This document shows positions 52,410-64,000 of a DNA stretch of 64,000 bases, piece after piece. The stretch spans positions 46,301,357 through 46,365,356 of the forward strand of contig NC_088781.1 in NCBI RefSeq assembly GCF_958450345.1, in the 5' to 3' direction. Position 1 is the stretch's first letter, and every line of letters starts with the position of its first letter. The translations under genes and the position numbers were made by a program. The notes beneath the pieces are model-generated. The model had not been told where the DNA came from, did no database searches, and saw only the letters and a list, made by a program, of their open reading frames with translations. The DNA is from Calliphora vicina (lineage: Eukaryota > Arthropoda > Insecta > Diptera > Calliphoridae).

Positions 52410-53586
52410 TTAACCCCTTGTGGACCAATACTTTAAATCGTTGAAAAAGGACCTGCAAGGTACCGAAAGGGACCTGCTACCGTTGGGTCAACATCAGCTA
52501 AAAGATAAAAAATACTCATGGATTTTTGTTTACATTTTATTAATATATTGATTAGTATTGTAACTAGGGTTTTTATTCCGGGAATTCCCGGTACAAATTT
52601 CGCGGGAATTTTGCCAATTTTTCACTACCCGATTCCCGGGATTTTTAGTCGGGAATCCCGGGAATTAAAAACTGACGAAAATACATAGAAAAGAAATTAG
52701 AACTCTATTTTGTTTACAGTGAAAGTATTTTACAGTTTATTGCTTATATCTTGGCAATAATAGACCGCTTATTATTATTTATTTGGGGTTTTTCGTATGA
52801 AAATTTAAAAAGAGAAGTCAATATTTATAGAATTTATTATTGAATCATTCTAATTTCTTAAAATTTCTTCTTCAATCCATAAGAAAATATCTTCAAAAAT
52901 TTATTAAATGATTCAATTTTTCTTCAATTCCAATCTAGTACAAAAAGTCTTAAGACAATTTTTTCAATTAATTTTGTAAATGATTTGATTTAATAAAAAT
53001 TTAATCATTCAAAGTTTGAATAAATTCCGTTATTAATTAACTTTAAAATTAATTCAGTTTAAACAAAGGCTTTGTAATGAATCTAAAAAATTAAATATTA
53101 GGAATGGATGAATGGAGTGAAATTTTTTAATTACGGATTAAGATTTTAGTGAATTTAGCTCAAATTTTATTAATTAATTCGAAGCTCTGATATTTAATAA
53201 TTATATAAAAATACACTAAGTTTTTATATGAAATTTGGCTATAATATTCCTAATTTACAGTATAATTATATATTTCGGGAATAGCCGGGTACCCGGGAAT
53301 GTAGAAAAAAATTTCCCGATTCCCGGGAATCAAAAAAGGTTGGGAAATTAAAAACTCTAACTGTAACTTTTATAAAATTTTCTATTACAATAATATAATA
53401 TTATTGTAATAGATAATATTTTATGGTATTTTACGAAACAGTATTTTTTGTCATTACAACATAAATAAACACCACAATGAAAACATGAAATAATTCACCA
53501 TTATTCTGGGTAAACGAGTTTGCCAATAGGTGTATGCTTATTATTGTTATGGTACTTATAAGTACCGTCAGTCAACAAAGGGTTAA
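52410..53586. mobile_element. TTAA-flanked element, piggyBac-like
   Basis: Ends CCCCTTGTGGAC (52414) and the complement of CCCTTTGTTGAC (53582), flanked by TTAA at 52410-52413 and 53583-53586. Most of the interior is the hAT MITE at 52565-53359. Without that insertion it would be about 370 bp. No transposase. Confidence 0.65.
52557..53367. mobile_element. hAT-type MITE nested in the TTAA element
   Basis: The element spans 52565-53359: TAGGGTTTTTATTCCGGGAA at left, and at right the complement of TAGAGTTTTTAATTTCCCAA. Near-perfect 8-bp flanks: ATTGTAAC (52557-52564) and ACTGTAAC (53360-53367). Both ends carry the motif ttcccgg(g)aat. A partial copy of its right end lies near 14650-14690. No coding frame. 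Confidence 0.75.
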
Positions 53587-53589
53587 ATG

Positions 53590-55615
53590 TGTAGTGCAAT
53601 TATCTCTAAGTAATCCAAACGGGAATGTTCCCTAATTTTTTTGAAGCTAAATGTTTTGAAATGATAATCTTCAAGCTGATACAGAAATGAAGAATACTTA
53701 ATGCCAGTTTCTCGATGTCGAATGAAGTTAATCCATAACATTTAAAGTCTCCCTTACATTATTTCTTCTTTGCAACATTTTTGTAAGCTTTTACAGAGAT
53801 AAGCTCTTGTATAAAATATATATTTTTTTTTTTTGCAAAACAAACCAAATTTCCCTTCACAAACTTTTTATATTGAACTTTCAAAACAAATCACTTATTT
53901 CGAAACACTGTGCACAATTTAAAACTGATTTTTTTTGGTGTGTGTGCATGCCTTTTGGCTAATAATGATTGTATTCAACTTTGGCTGTATTGGTTTTACA
54001 ACAAAATGCGGCTGCTATTATAACTAATACTGATGTTGCTGCCACTGATGGTTGTGATGCTCGTGCCACCAAACACTAACAACAACTGACTGGATTCCTT
54101 TATGTCGAAACAATGAAACTAGTTTCATTAGTCAGCTTAGATGGTGGCTTTTTATACTGCGGCATATTTTCAACTTATTTTTTGTTTTGTTTCTAAGTTT
54201 TTTTTTCAAATTGTTGTTGTACTTTTTCTTGTAGAAAATAAATATTAGCATAAGTAGCTATTGTTTACTGGTATACAGATAAATGTATGAACGAGTATGT
54301 GTATTGAATATATTAGTTACACAAGAAAGTTGAGAAAGTTAAAAGGTACAGGGGGTTTCATACATGGGGTGTTATTAGTAATAAATAGCTCAGCACTGGC
54401 AATGTGAAACTTCAATAAGATATCTGTACACATTCATGAACTACAGAAATATTTCCAAAATACAACAGTTTCTTAATCACTATGAAATACTTATATGTTA
54501 AAAATATTAATTAGTTTGAACAAAAATTTAATTTAGAAACAAACAAAAAAAAAAATAAAAGCAGGTTACTGTATGAAACAGATAACTGTATGAAATTGAT
54601 CTTATCTAAATATCTTGATCTTCGGATGAGAACTGAATTTTTGGTTATTTTTTGATGATTATTTAGGACCGAGGTGAGTCATTTTGGTCCCCATTTCAAA
54701 TACGAACCCAAGTTATTTTCAAAATAAAAATTTTATTAATCCTTGTGTAACTATTTGGAGATACAAATTCTCTATTAACTGTAAAGTTTCATCAAGATTT
54801 TTAACTTTAAAATATATCCCTAGAAAGACTTCCGCAATTAACACCACTTTTTGAAAACCATTTGCCGGTTAAAGCAAAGTTAAATTAGTATGTTGTTCTT
54901 TTTCACTTTTTCTCAACTTCTCGATATTTAAATGTGGCTCACCACAACAATTTTCTTTTGTTTTCATTAAATTCTTTTTCATGGGGCGTTATTTCATAAC
55001 ATTTTAATTATTGTTTAACAAAAATGAAAAATCTCAGCAGCAGCAGCAGCAACAATATCAAAAAAGTTGGTAATTTAAAACTTTTTAATTGTTTTCTATT
55101 AAGTTTATTTTGTTTCAGTTTTTGTTTTGGTTTGTGAGTAAAACTCATTCATTCATATTAATACTTTTCAAACAAATAATGTGTCAGACTAACAAAACAC
55201 TTCGTTAAAGTGGCTTATTCTTTATGGTTGTGTGTATCTGATAGTTTAAAATTTTGTATTTATTTTATTAATTACATACTACTTTTAAGAGTTAGAAGTT
55301 TAATAATGATTAACAATTAATTTCAGTTAGCTTAAACAAAAGCGTCAATTATACTATTAATGGGATCAAGTTAGACAAAACAAACAAAAACTAACTTAAT
55401 ATTAAAGTAGTTTGGTAATTTGTGTGTGATTACATGGTGCTGCAGCTAAAAAAAATACAAGTGATATGATTTACATTTGTTACAAAGGGATCTATAAATA
55501 GGAAACTGCAATCGGTAAAAAAAATTATCATCGGAATACGAGACAGCAATACATCTGTCCCTTTATACTTATTTAATTTCCTGTCTATTAAAGTAATTCT
55601 TAGCGGTTTAGTCTC
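53590..55615. other. No gene; candidate promoter and simple repeats
   Basis: Contains the TATA candidate at 54148-54156 and a CAG run at 55037-55050. No coding exon recognised on either strand. Confidence 0.4.
54148..54156 (-). promoter_or_regulatory. TATA box candidate, minus strand
   Basis: ccgcagTATAAAAAGccacc on the minus strand is a near-ideal TATA element in locally GC-richer DNA. It is followed by tgactaatgaaactagtttc, an initiator-like ttcattg about 43 bases on and cagtcagttg about 70 bases on; neither is at the ideal 30. It lies 5.5 kb before the Or24a start codon in the same direction, so it could serve a distal 5' leader exon. No donor or leader exon could be proven. Confidence 0.3.
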
Positions 55616-55621
55616 CTATAA

Positions 55622-56320
55622 CACAGGTCAATAGTAAAAAAGGCTTCGCTAACCACTAGATTTGATGCATCATGGTTACCTAAGTACAAAAATGGTAAAA
55701 TTTTTCAATTCTATGGATATATTTTATTAAATTTTTTTTTTCTAAAATTGTGATTTTTAGATGTTTCTCCACATAATTTCTAATAACTCAAAAAGAGTTA
55801 TTTCGATATTATTGAAGTTAACTTAGAAAAGTTTAAATTTACATGGCATTTAATCTGTTCATATACTGCGTTCTAATCGGCTCAGTAGTTTCAGAGTTAT
55901 AATAACAAATCGAAGCAAAAAATATATTTTTTACGTGAAAATAGCAAATTTTAGTGTTTTAAAAAACTCATGAAAAATCTAAAACAGAAATTGTTCAGAT
56001 TTTTTATTTTTTTCGCAAAGCCGTATATAATAGCAACAAAATGAGACATTGAGCATACAAATCGATTGATTCTTTTAGAATTTATTCACAATTAAGTGAA
56101 TTCGCTCATTTTCGCAAAATTTTACTTTTTAGTTTGATATACATAAAACTGAGTAGTTAATGTTCTTCTTTCGATTGATTGAATTTTGAAAATATTTCCC
56201 CCATGCTATGTACAAATATTCACGTATATATTGCGTTTCAATCGGCTCAGTAGTTTCGGAATTATAATAACAAATTGAAACAAAAAATTTTTTTTTTTTT
56301 AAATCATGAAAAATCGAAAA
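55622..56320. mobile_element. Element related to 1077-2856, truncated
   Basis: Starts cacaggtcaatagtaaaaaa then ggcttcgctaaccactagat, the inverted end of the tandem-repeat element, and runs through repeat blocks at about 55880 and 56255 (ttataataacaaat then gaagcaaaaaatatattttt). The other end is replaced at about 56320 by a Tc1 remnant. Confidence 0.6.
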
Positions 56321-56324
56321 CGGT

Positions 56325-56926
56325 GGAATCGTTATCAGTACAAATCCATTTTGGAACAAAATTTGAGAGAATCCTTTGATATTTTAACTCTTGGTTAAAG
56401 TTGGATTTTTCAGCAAGATAACGATCCGAAATATTGGTCTCAAATTGTCAAAGATTGGCTACTCTACCATGCCCCATGACAATTGTACACACCACCTCAA
56501 AGCCCGGACTTAAATGTTATTGAGAACGTGTGGGAAATACTACAACGGAAGATCCGAAAACATCTTATTACTTGTGCACCAATGTTAAAGGAGAACCTTG
56601 CAGAAGAATGGCAAAATATAACGTCCGCAGAAATGGACAATTTAGTTGTTTCGATGCCCAGACGCTTGTAGATGCCCGTGGTGGCCCAACGAAATATTGA
56701 ATTTAATGAAAATTTGTATTCGCTGAAAAGACTTTTGTCAACATATTTTTTTTTTAATTTTTTGTGAATAAAAGTTAAATTAATTATAAATTTAGCGATA
56801 TTTTTCTGTTATATTACTAAAAATGCATTTGAAATAAAACTGCATCATTACTTTTACTTATTATGGTTTAGAAGTCCGCGAGTTACGAAAATAATGGTCG
56901 TATGTACACTTTTGTCGGTCACTGTA
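56325..56926 (+). pseudogene. Tc1 transposase, C-terminal half
   Basis: Contains RYQYKSILEQNLRESFDILT, then SWIFQQDNDPKYWSQIVKDW, and TPPQSPDLNVIENVWEILQR, KIRKHLIT and EEWQNIT with LVVSMPRRL. The second catalytic Asp (QQD) and Glu (VIEN) are 34 residues apart, the DD34E spacing. A stop lies between them and another after ILTLG. The 3' terminus is ...gtcggtcactgta at 56925. The N-terminal half is absent, joined to repeat sequence. Confidence 0.8.
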
Positions 56927-56929
56927 ATT

Positions 56930-58320
56930 TTTCTTTTAACGAACCCTGAGCCATAAAAAGGTACTTTTTCTATCGTATAGTACTTTTTGTGTCAAGTATC
57001 TTTAATATTGGTTTATTTTAACAACTTCACTAACGTATTAGCGAAATAAATCCTACTAGGTTGAAATCCGACTTACTGTGCATTGTAAAGAACAAAATAC
57101 CAAAGTGATTATTAATGTTCATTTTTAGAATTGTTGGAAACTTTTAGCTATATAATTAAAATTTAGTGTAAACCTCATCTACTTAATAATTTTTTGCATA
57201 AACACATTTTCTTACTTATTTACTTCTAACTTTAGAAATCATTTTTTGTTAATATGAATTATTTTATGCATTCATTTCAATTTACTGCGAAAAGTTTTCC
57301 TTTTAACAATAATACTACAAAAACTGTGGGCTATAATTAAACATAACCACACTTTTTGTGAGCAACTACTTTTCTTATTCTCTTTTGCATAACCATTTAT
57401 TTAATAATCTTATATAAGAACGTTGTATTTGTAACTAATACCTTCTTACCCCTAGCTACGAGCGGTAATGTCTTCCAGCAATCATTTCATAAATGTCAAC
57501 CAACCAACTACTTAGTTTACATAAATATTTCAGTTTTCACCTCAACCTCAATACTGGTTGCAGCTCGCACCAATTCTCTCTCTCTCTTTTATTATTGCGT
57601 TTTAAAAATTGTATTTTAAATACCTATATAGTTGAGTATTTCGTTTTCATGGAAAACTTATAATTATTGTTTATACACACAAAAAGTTGTGAACGAAATA
57701 ATTAAAATAAACTTGTTTATTAATTATAATTTGTGCTTATAATTTAAAGTTTTTTTTAGGTTTCAGTAAAAAAAATGTTTGAACTAAATTACAAAATACA
57801 TACAATTTATATAAAATAAGGAGGTGTAAGATGTCATGGTCGATCAAACAGATGTTATGTAAAATATGGGATTAAATAAGGTGTAATTGCTGTATATAAT
57901 GCAATACAAAGGTAACCGATTCACTTTGTATGGCGAGGGTAGGAAATATTTTTGTTACTCCTCACAAAATACTTGCATACCTTGGTTTGTTTTACATTGT
58001 TTCCCAAAAACTATTTTGAATCTAGTGACGACCTTTCGTGAATTGAACAAAGTAGGGTTATTTATGGATAAACCCATCGAGAAAATGTGTTCCATCGCAT
58101 TGCCGGCAAATATCGGAAAAATGAATCATACTAGATGACATAAGGTTTTCTAAACTGAAACTTGTAACCAGCCTGTTGAATACAAGTTGACATACAGGAC
58201 ATCAAACATGATGACCTCTATAGACTTTGTTATAAAGCAATTCGCAAAATCGAAACAATAAATTTTATTTTATTTTCAACAATTTCAGTTAAAATGTAAT
58301 TATACTTTAAACATTTAAGT
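56930..58320. other. No gene recognised
   Basis: AT-rich; a (TC)n run lies at 57575-57590. An 83-codon plus-strand frame at 57887-58138 has no family motif and normal AT-driven composition, so I do not call it. Confidence 0.4.
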
Positions 58321-58325
58321 TAAAC

Positions 58326-58690
58326 ATATTGGACGTATGACTTAAAAAGGTCTGGACTATAAAGAGGGTCAGGCAAAACTTTCCAACCACATAATTCTAA
58401 ATAGTTTTTAACAGGTATTGCATTACGGTTTCATATCTGGTCGAATATTCTGAGAGGTTTTCGGCAAATGGTTTCTTCGAACTAATCAATTGTGTTCGGT
58501 ACAAGTTCCATGTGATGGTATGACCACATTTCAGCAGCTCATATACGATCTCACATACGATCTCTTACACTTCAGGTTAGCGTAATGGATCCTTTTTCTT
58601 CGAAAGTAATGATTCTTTTGCAAAAGTTATATTATTTTATAGGGTTCAAGCATCATTTCGTATATTCAAATTTATAAAAAAAATTTAGTA
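58326..58690 (-). mobile_element. mariner-family remnant, copy 5
   Basis: The 3' terminal repeat ttggacgtatgacttaaaaa is at 58326; following it are decayed C-terminal traces (taaatagtttttaacaggta, matching copy 3 at 38530). It ends against the 1.2-kb repeat copy B. Confidence 0.55.
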
Positions 58691-59880
58691 TGAAAAAGTG
58701 CATTATTTTTGAAGGATGGAGTTTTAAAGTGTCATATTTTTGAATCTAATTGAGATATTGACTTGAATTTTTTTTGTAAGACCAAAAATTAACTTATCTA
58801 AACAAAAAAATATAGCCCAGAAAAAATTTATATCAAATTGTTCCTAATATTTGCAATCCTATTAAAATATTGGTATAAATTTTAGTTTTAGAAACTCAAT
58901 AAATATGTAATCAAATCTTTATTTATTAACGAAACTCAATGAAATTTTCAACGATTTTTAAGTTTGTCATTCTAAATAACAAGGTGTAAAAAAACTTGTC
59001 AAAAGGTCAAGGGGAATCCCACAATTCCTAAAAATTGGAGCGAAATTTTTTTACAATTTTGGTTATACGGTCCACATTTCCTTCGGGGCTGGGAAAATAC
59101 TTTGGCGATGAATGGAGAACACATCAAGGTTTCCAAAGCTGCTTTCCGTTTTCTGATCCCAGCTTTGAGATTTTAGAACATGTGGCCCAAAGTTGAAATT
59201 TTTATAAAAAATAGGTCAAATTCTGAAATTCCAAAAAAATGGGACATTTTTTGTATACCAAAATGTTCCCCGTAAAGATACCTTACAGAAAAACATAAAA
59301 ATGTTATATGTTTTTAAATAAAGTTTTTTTTTTAATAAAAATAGAGTTAAGTCACCTTTTCGCCCAAAAAACAGCAAAAATCCACCATTTTTTTAATATT
59401 TAAATTGAAAATCGTTTATTTTTGGATCTATAATAGATATTGATCCCAAATCTTTTGTATATTATTGGTAATTTAGTTGTCTAACTAACAAAAAAAATTC
59501 GAGTCCATTCCGTCCAAAATTACGACCTATATTTTTAAAATAACGGGCCAAGGTATGGCCAAAAATTTAAATTTCAATTTTTAAATGCATATAACTCGAA
59601 AATTAGAAGAGATAAATAGCACACGCAAGCATATTTTTTTAAGATCTAGCCGAGCGCTTACCAAATATATAAAAATCTTTGAAATCGGATGGGAAACAAA
59701 AAATTGCACGTGTTTAAAAATTTTACATGTCGAAGGTACCCTACTTTGTAGGATCCATTTTAATAACTTAAGCTCGAATACTCCTTGGCTACGGTCACGT
59801 CAAATTTTATCCCGATCGAACTAGCCTTTTAGAAATGCCAGATTTATTTCCAAAAAATTTCGATTCTGCCCCACTGTGCG
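58690..59880 (-). repeat. 1.2-kb repeat family, copy B
   Basis: Complement of copy A (15636-17650 minus the Helentron). The end at 59880 reads cacagtggggcagaatcgaa on the minus strand. It lacks the Helentron and so marks that insertion's junctions at about 16695 and 17456. No intact coding frame. Confidence 0.75.
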
Positions 59881-59884
59881 TCGT

Positions 59885-60210
59885 AGTGTTGAAACCACAT
59901 ATCTTTGGTGTCCATATGAACCAATTCAGTCCTAAAGAAGTTGGTAATCATCGACCTGTAGCGCTCGCCGTTGGGATGACCTGGCCAACTTCGTTCTCAT
60001 AGAAATATGGATCGACGACACCACCAGCACACCAAACTGTGTCTCTTTCGGGAAGTTTTGGACTCTCTTGGTTCTAACAAACATTTGCACGTGTTGTTGA
60101 ACACTTTGCCATGAATTGGCAAAACAAACTTTATAAATGACTATTGGAAAACCCTTTAATTGTCTAATATCTAATACTTTGTTGGGACTAAATAAAACAG
60201 ACACATTTGG
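59885..60210 (-). pseudogene. Tc1/mariner-superfamily transposase fragment
   Basis: The minus-strand frame shift contains TVWCAGGVVDPYFYENEVGQ, then ERYRSMITNFFRTELVHMDT and KDMWFQHYDA, with the second catalytic Asp region (normally WFQQDGA). This is the widespread arthropod IS630/Tc1-like family with F-F-x-x-x-L/T-x-x-x-M-D-x-x-D-M-W-F-Q. N-terminal part (SWQSVQQHVQMF frame) is shifted; the C-terminus is missing. Confidence 0.75.
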
Positions 60211-60671
60211 CTGTCTCTTATGTTTTGGTTTAATAATACTGTGTAATAAAATAATAAAAGATAATCAATTTATACTAAAACTGGCTATAGTATTTTTATA
60301 GTACCTAAAAAATATCTTTAAAATATTGTTATTTAATTATAATTTTTTCTAATATTTTTCAGATCTGCAACACAATTTTTTGAAGCGCTGGAGTTATGAA
60401 AATGTTATCATTTTAGAACAGAAGACGTTTAAAATAATTTTTTGTATGAAAATTGTCAGTATAACTTTAACATAACTATACATTGCAATAGTGATGGTTA
60501 GTTGTCACAAATTAATTTTAAGTTTACTTACTTGTAAATTAATTAAACTTTCAATCTTTAAAAAAACTCATAAAACTGTAATTTTAAGAAAATTTGAAAT
60601 AAATATAAATTACATACGTTATACGTTATTTGTTTTTATATTACCCAATTCTATAAAATATTTCCTTTAAA

Positions 60672-61193
60672 TTAAACAAATTTATCAATGGGAGTGTTTA
60701 CCATACTTATTTTGATTAACACACAGTGCGTATACTTTTTATTTAATTCGCCTGCAATTTGTTAAAAATTTCCAACTTCAATTTTGCCAGTCTAACACCA
60801 GGCGCCTAGAATCCAGCAGCAAGGTGTGTTTTTTCACAAAAAAAACCAATGAGGGTAATGTATATTTAGGTTCCACTGTACATTTGTTGAAAATCAGGAA
60901 AAAAATTAGCATACCTTAAGGCGGTACCTAAAATTAAATAAATTTATGCCTAAAAGTATGTGATGGTTTTCCGGGTTTTCATTTTATTAAACAGGGTGAC
61001 TCAAGTAATTGTAAAATATTTTTAATTTTTTGGGAAAGACACACCCTGCTGCTGGATTCTGCAAGCCTGGTGTTAGGCTTGCAAAATTGAAGTTGGAAAT
61101 TTTTAACAAATTGCAGGCGAATTAAATAAAAAGTATACGCACTGTGTGACTAATCAAAATAAGTATGGTAAACACTCCCATTGACAAATTTGG
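60672..61193. repeat. Long palindrome (fold-back element)
   Basis: Arms of about 160 bp, 60672-60835 and 61048-61193: atgggagtgtttaccatact, acagtgcgtatactttttat, aattcgcctgcaatttgtta and aagcctggtgttaggctt-type pairs. Identity between arms is high (few mismatches). The ~210-bp centre has no frame. Confidence 0.8.
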
Positions 61194-61194
61194 T

Positions 61195-62900
61195 TATTTT
61201 AAAGGAAATATGGTAAAAGATAATAACATATAAATGAAATATGTATTTAAATTAATAATTTATTTATTAGCTTACCTTTTTTAGTAATTTTTTTATAATT
61301 TCAAATAAAACTAATTTGTTAATTTTTTATGTTTGTGTTCAATTTTATTGTGTTTTTTATTTATTTATTCTGGGTTTTTTTTAAATATTATTACTGGTGT
61401 AATTATCATTATTAATAATTTTTACATAGTTCTTTTGTTTCATTTATTTCTATATTTATAATTTATTTATTAATTCTTATATTTAAAAATTGAATTTTAA
61501 AAATTACAATAAATATTTATCATTCCGTATTTAAATAACTAAACAAAAGGCATTTTAACATAAATAATTATTAAACATTTAACAAAGTGAGTTTTATTTA
61601 TTCCATATTGAATTTCTTTTTCTATTTATAGCTGCTATTTTTCACATGACTTTTGATGGCTCTTTTGTTTAGAGTAATTTCTTTTTACTCTTATTTAATG
61701 TTTTAAATATTTTATTTAATTGTGGCATTGTTAATAAAGTTTTTATTTATAACAAAAAAACTAAAAAAAAACAAAATTCTTTTATTTATGCATGTTTGTA
61801 TGTATTTTTGTTTTAATGAAATAGTCTATATATTAGTAAGTATATGCTAAATATATCTACATATACATTGTTATTTATTTATATTTAATTTATATATAGT
61901 TTTTATTTATTTTAGTTTTTCTCTAATACTTTTTTGTTTTCATTTTCAATGTTTAACATATGCAGCAAAGCAAAATTGTTTCCAATGTTGTCTTTTAATT
62001 TTATTTATAAAATTGTATTTTAAAGCCGGATATTAGATTTTACATTTATATATGGATTATAATTACAATTAAAGTCGTCTGTTCCTATTCTTGTTTTTTT
62101 TTCATTATTGTTATTGTAATGTGTGTTATTTTTTGTGACATTTAAAATGATTTACTAGCATATATTTAATTTAATTTAAATAAAATATAAATTAACATTA
62201 CTCTTTTACTGTTTGTTTTCTATGCATTTAAATATAATTTATTTCTTTTCTATATATATTTTTTATTCTATTTACAGTTTACTTATTTTATTGTTGTTTT
62301 CTATATATAAAATTATTAAAGCAAATATATCAAAAAGTGTTTTACAATAAAAAGAATAAACCTTATTCAAGTGTAAAAGAAAGAGTGTGCGAAAATTTTA
62401 AAAAGAAAAACGTCAAAGGAAATGACATAATTTTCAAAGCAGAAAAGGAAATTTGCTGTTATTTTTAGCAAAAAAAAAGGAACATGAGATAATAAAGAAG
62501 AATGGGAAGAAAGAAAAAAAAATACTGCAGAATTTAAAATATAATAAAAAAACGTTTAAGCAGAAGAAAAATATTTATTTAATATAACTTTTTTGCAAAC
62601 AGTGGTGGTATTAAGCGTTTTGGAATTGATGAAGTTGCAAGAAGCTATAGTCTATATAAACATAACACAATTTGAAGAGCCACACTTTTTGAGATTTTTT
62701 GTTAAAATTGCAAATTCAGTTGATCCAAAAAAGAGTTTTAAATGTGTAACTTTTTCAATGTAGTTAAAATTCAGATAATGTATGTATTCTACTATTATAA
62801 TGATTTGTATATAATGCCCGAGATTTTCTCTTTACTAAAATTTGAGACGTTTAAGAAAAAACTGTCAAGGCTAGGACAGGGCTAGGTAGACAGGCTAGGG
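61195..62900. other. No gene; very AT-rich sequence
   Basis: Dominated by ttta/ttat runs with no coding signal or structured repeat. Confidence 0.45.
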
Positions 62901-62904
62901 TCTT

Positions 62905-63425
62905 CCATTAGTGACTTCCGAAATTTGACCGTTGGTAGCGGCCATATTTGTGAAGCTACATCGGTCAAAGTGACTGTCATTTATTCAGTGTTAGCTGTCA
63001 AATCACCATTCATTTAGCGTACAACAATGCGTGCAAATAAAAATTTGCTTTATCGAAATAGGTTCTCTGTTCGGCCAACTTCTCGAGCGCTTGGAATGAT
63101 ACCAATCCATCTTTGAGGGCATGCTAATCTCACATGGTGGTGATGTGAACTGGGCATCGAGATCGTGAGATTTTACTCTGTTAGATATTTTTTGTGGGGT
63201 TTTATTAAGTCGCAGGTCTATGTGAATAAGCGGCCCTTAATGCCAAAATAATCCACGCCATTGGTCATATTCAGCCTGAATTATGCGCCAGAGTCACGGA
63301 AAATTTGACATTTCGAATGCGCACCATCCAAGCGAAGCCGCAGCAGATATTCGCAAGATGTTTTAAATATTCCAAACATATTCAGGCCTTTCAAACGAAT
63401 CAAAAATGTCGATGACATCTCACAC
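62905..63425 (+). pseudogene. Tc1/mariner-superfamily transposase remnant
   Basis: 5' end from about 62905 (gacttccgaaatttgaccgt, gtagcggccatatttg), a start-like acaatgcgtgcaaataaaaa, then a jump to the C-terminal part: HGGDVNWASRS, DFTLLDIFCGV (normally D-L-T-P-L-D-Y/F-F-L-W-G, the third catalytic residue), SRRSM-VNKRP, HWSYSA-IMRQ and NAHHPSEAAADIRKM. Same superfamily type as 59885-60210. Confidence 0.65.
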
Positions 63426-63429
63426 ACAC

Positions 63430-64000
63430 TTTGTTTTATTTAAATTTTAAAGATAGGAAGAGCTTAATGCAATACCGTTTTATATCAATTAGAAGGCAGA
63501 GAAGTTCCCCTTTAAATGTCTTAGATGCATTATTATTCGCAAAAGCTACATATTCCAATACTATCTTCAGAAGGCTGACAATAGGTGTTGCAAAATGGTA
63601 TACAACTCTTGAATAGGAACCGGAAGGGAATTTCGAGCCTAACTGCAATGTCATTGCAAGCAAGATATACTGATTAGAGACATGCGATACCAGAGTATTT
63701 GACCTTGGCAACTAATTGCACCTAGTATTCTTTTCACTGGCAACTGGACTTGATCTAGTTTCAACGATAGAGTGATATGGTCTTGTCAAAATGAAATCAT
63801 ATGAATTCTACTTTACTGGGGGAATAAATACAAATTGGAATAGACCTTCGCCTTGATGTTCTAACTAAGATGGTAAACGTTACCATAAACTAGATACTAT
63901 TTGCTCATAATGTATGAAGGTCAAAGGCCACAAATAATTGTTTTTTTTAAGTTATTACAAAATTTATAGAGAATAAAATTGACTACATTTTATTTACAGA
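63430..64000. other. No gene recognised at window end
   Basis: Overlapping frames of 61 (plus) and 91 (minus) codons occur at 63431-63711 and may belong to a decayed retroelement; I recognise no motif. Confidence 0.3.

Noticed and set aside
57887..58138. 83-codon plus-strand frame, possible FLYWCH-like protein
   Set aside because: A GNRFTLY start is suggestive but the Cys/His pattern of FLYWCH is missing.
1..64000. CRISPR arrays, bacterial operons, riboswitches
   Set aside because: The spliced gene structure and transposon content are those of an insect nuclear genome; tandem repeats here have no spacer-repeat pattern.

Overview
The window is AT-rich, intron- and transposon-dominated DNA from a fly, probably a calyptrate such as a blow fly or house fly relative. 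This rests on a clear fly odorant receptor gene and on fly-type INE-1/Helentron, mariner, Tc1, hAT, piggyBac-like, gypsy and non-LTR relics. The species cannot be told from the sequence alone.

One host gene is certain. An odorant receptor matching Drosophila Or24a lies on the minus strand from the ATG at 48617 to the stop at 472. I assembled seven coding exons (48287-48617, 47469-47655, 42934-43124, 34229-34410, 17966-18067, 10618-10770, 472-522). Every junction has a GT donor and AG acceptor in matching phase (1, 2, 1, 0, 0, 0), and together they give an uninterrupted protein of 398 residues. The 1,197 coding bases are spread over 48.1 kb, so about 97.5% of the gene is intron. The introns are 631, 4,344, 8,523, 16,161, 7,195 and 10,095 bp, and the long ones are loaded with transposons.

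Introns 6 and 5 (523-10617 and 10771-17965) hold a terminal-repeat element with internal tandem repeats, a minisatellite split by a Helitron-like element, mariner relics, a piggyBac-type MITE split by a fold-back element, a hAT element with a perfect 8-bp target duplication, and the first copy of a 1.2-kb repeat family split by a Helentron. Intron 4 (18068-34228) holds a Tc1/mariner element with TA duplications, a hAT element nested inside another terminal-inverted-repeat element, a mariner relic, a large palindrome, a six-unit 31-bp array, a Tc1 relic and two Helentrons. Intron 3 (34411-42933) holds the unoccupied paralogue of the hAT insertion site, tRNA-like segments, a deleted mariner, a palindromic MITE, and a Helentron > Tc1 > piggyBac-MITE nest. 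Intron 2 (43125-47468) holds a broken gypsy-type gag and a broken non-LTR reverse transcriptase.

Upstream of the receptor (48618-64000) I found no second host gene. This part holds a fold-back element with a Helentron in its centre, further mariner and Tc1 relics, a TTAA-flanked element carrying a hAT MITE, the second copy of the 1.2-kb family, a long palindrome, and a TATA-containing candidate promoter near 54.15 kb. Most remaining sequence is AT-rich with nothing recognisable. Apart from the receptor, nearly all coding traces are decayed transposon genes; the N-terminal half of one Tc1 transposase is still open for about 160 codons.
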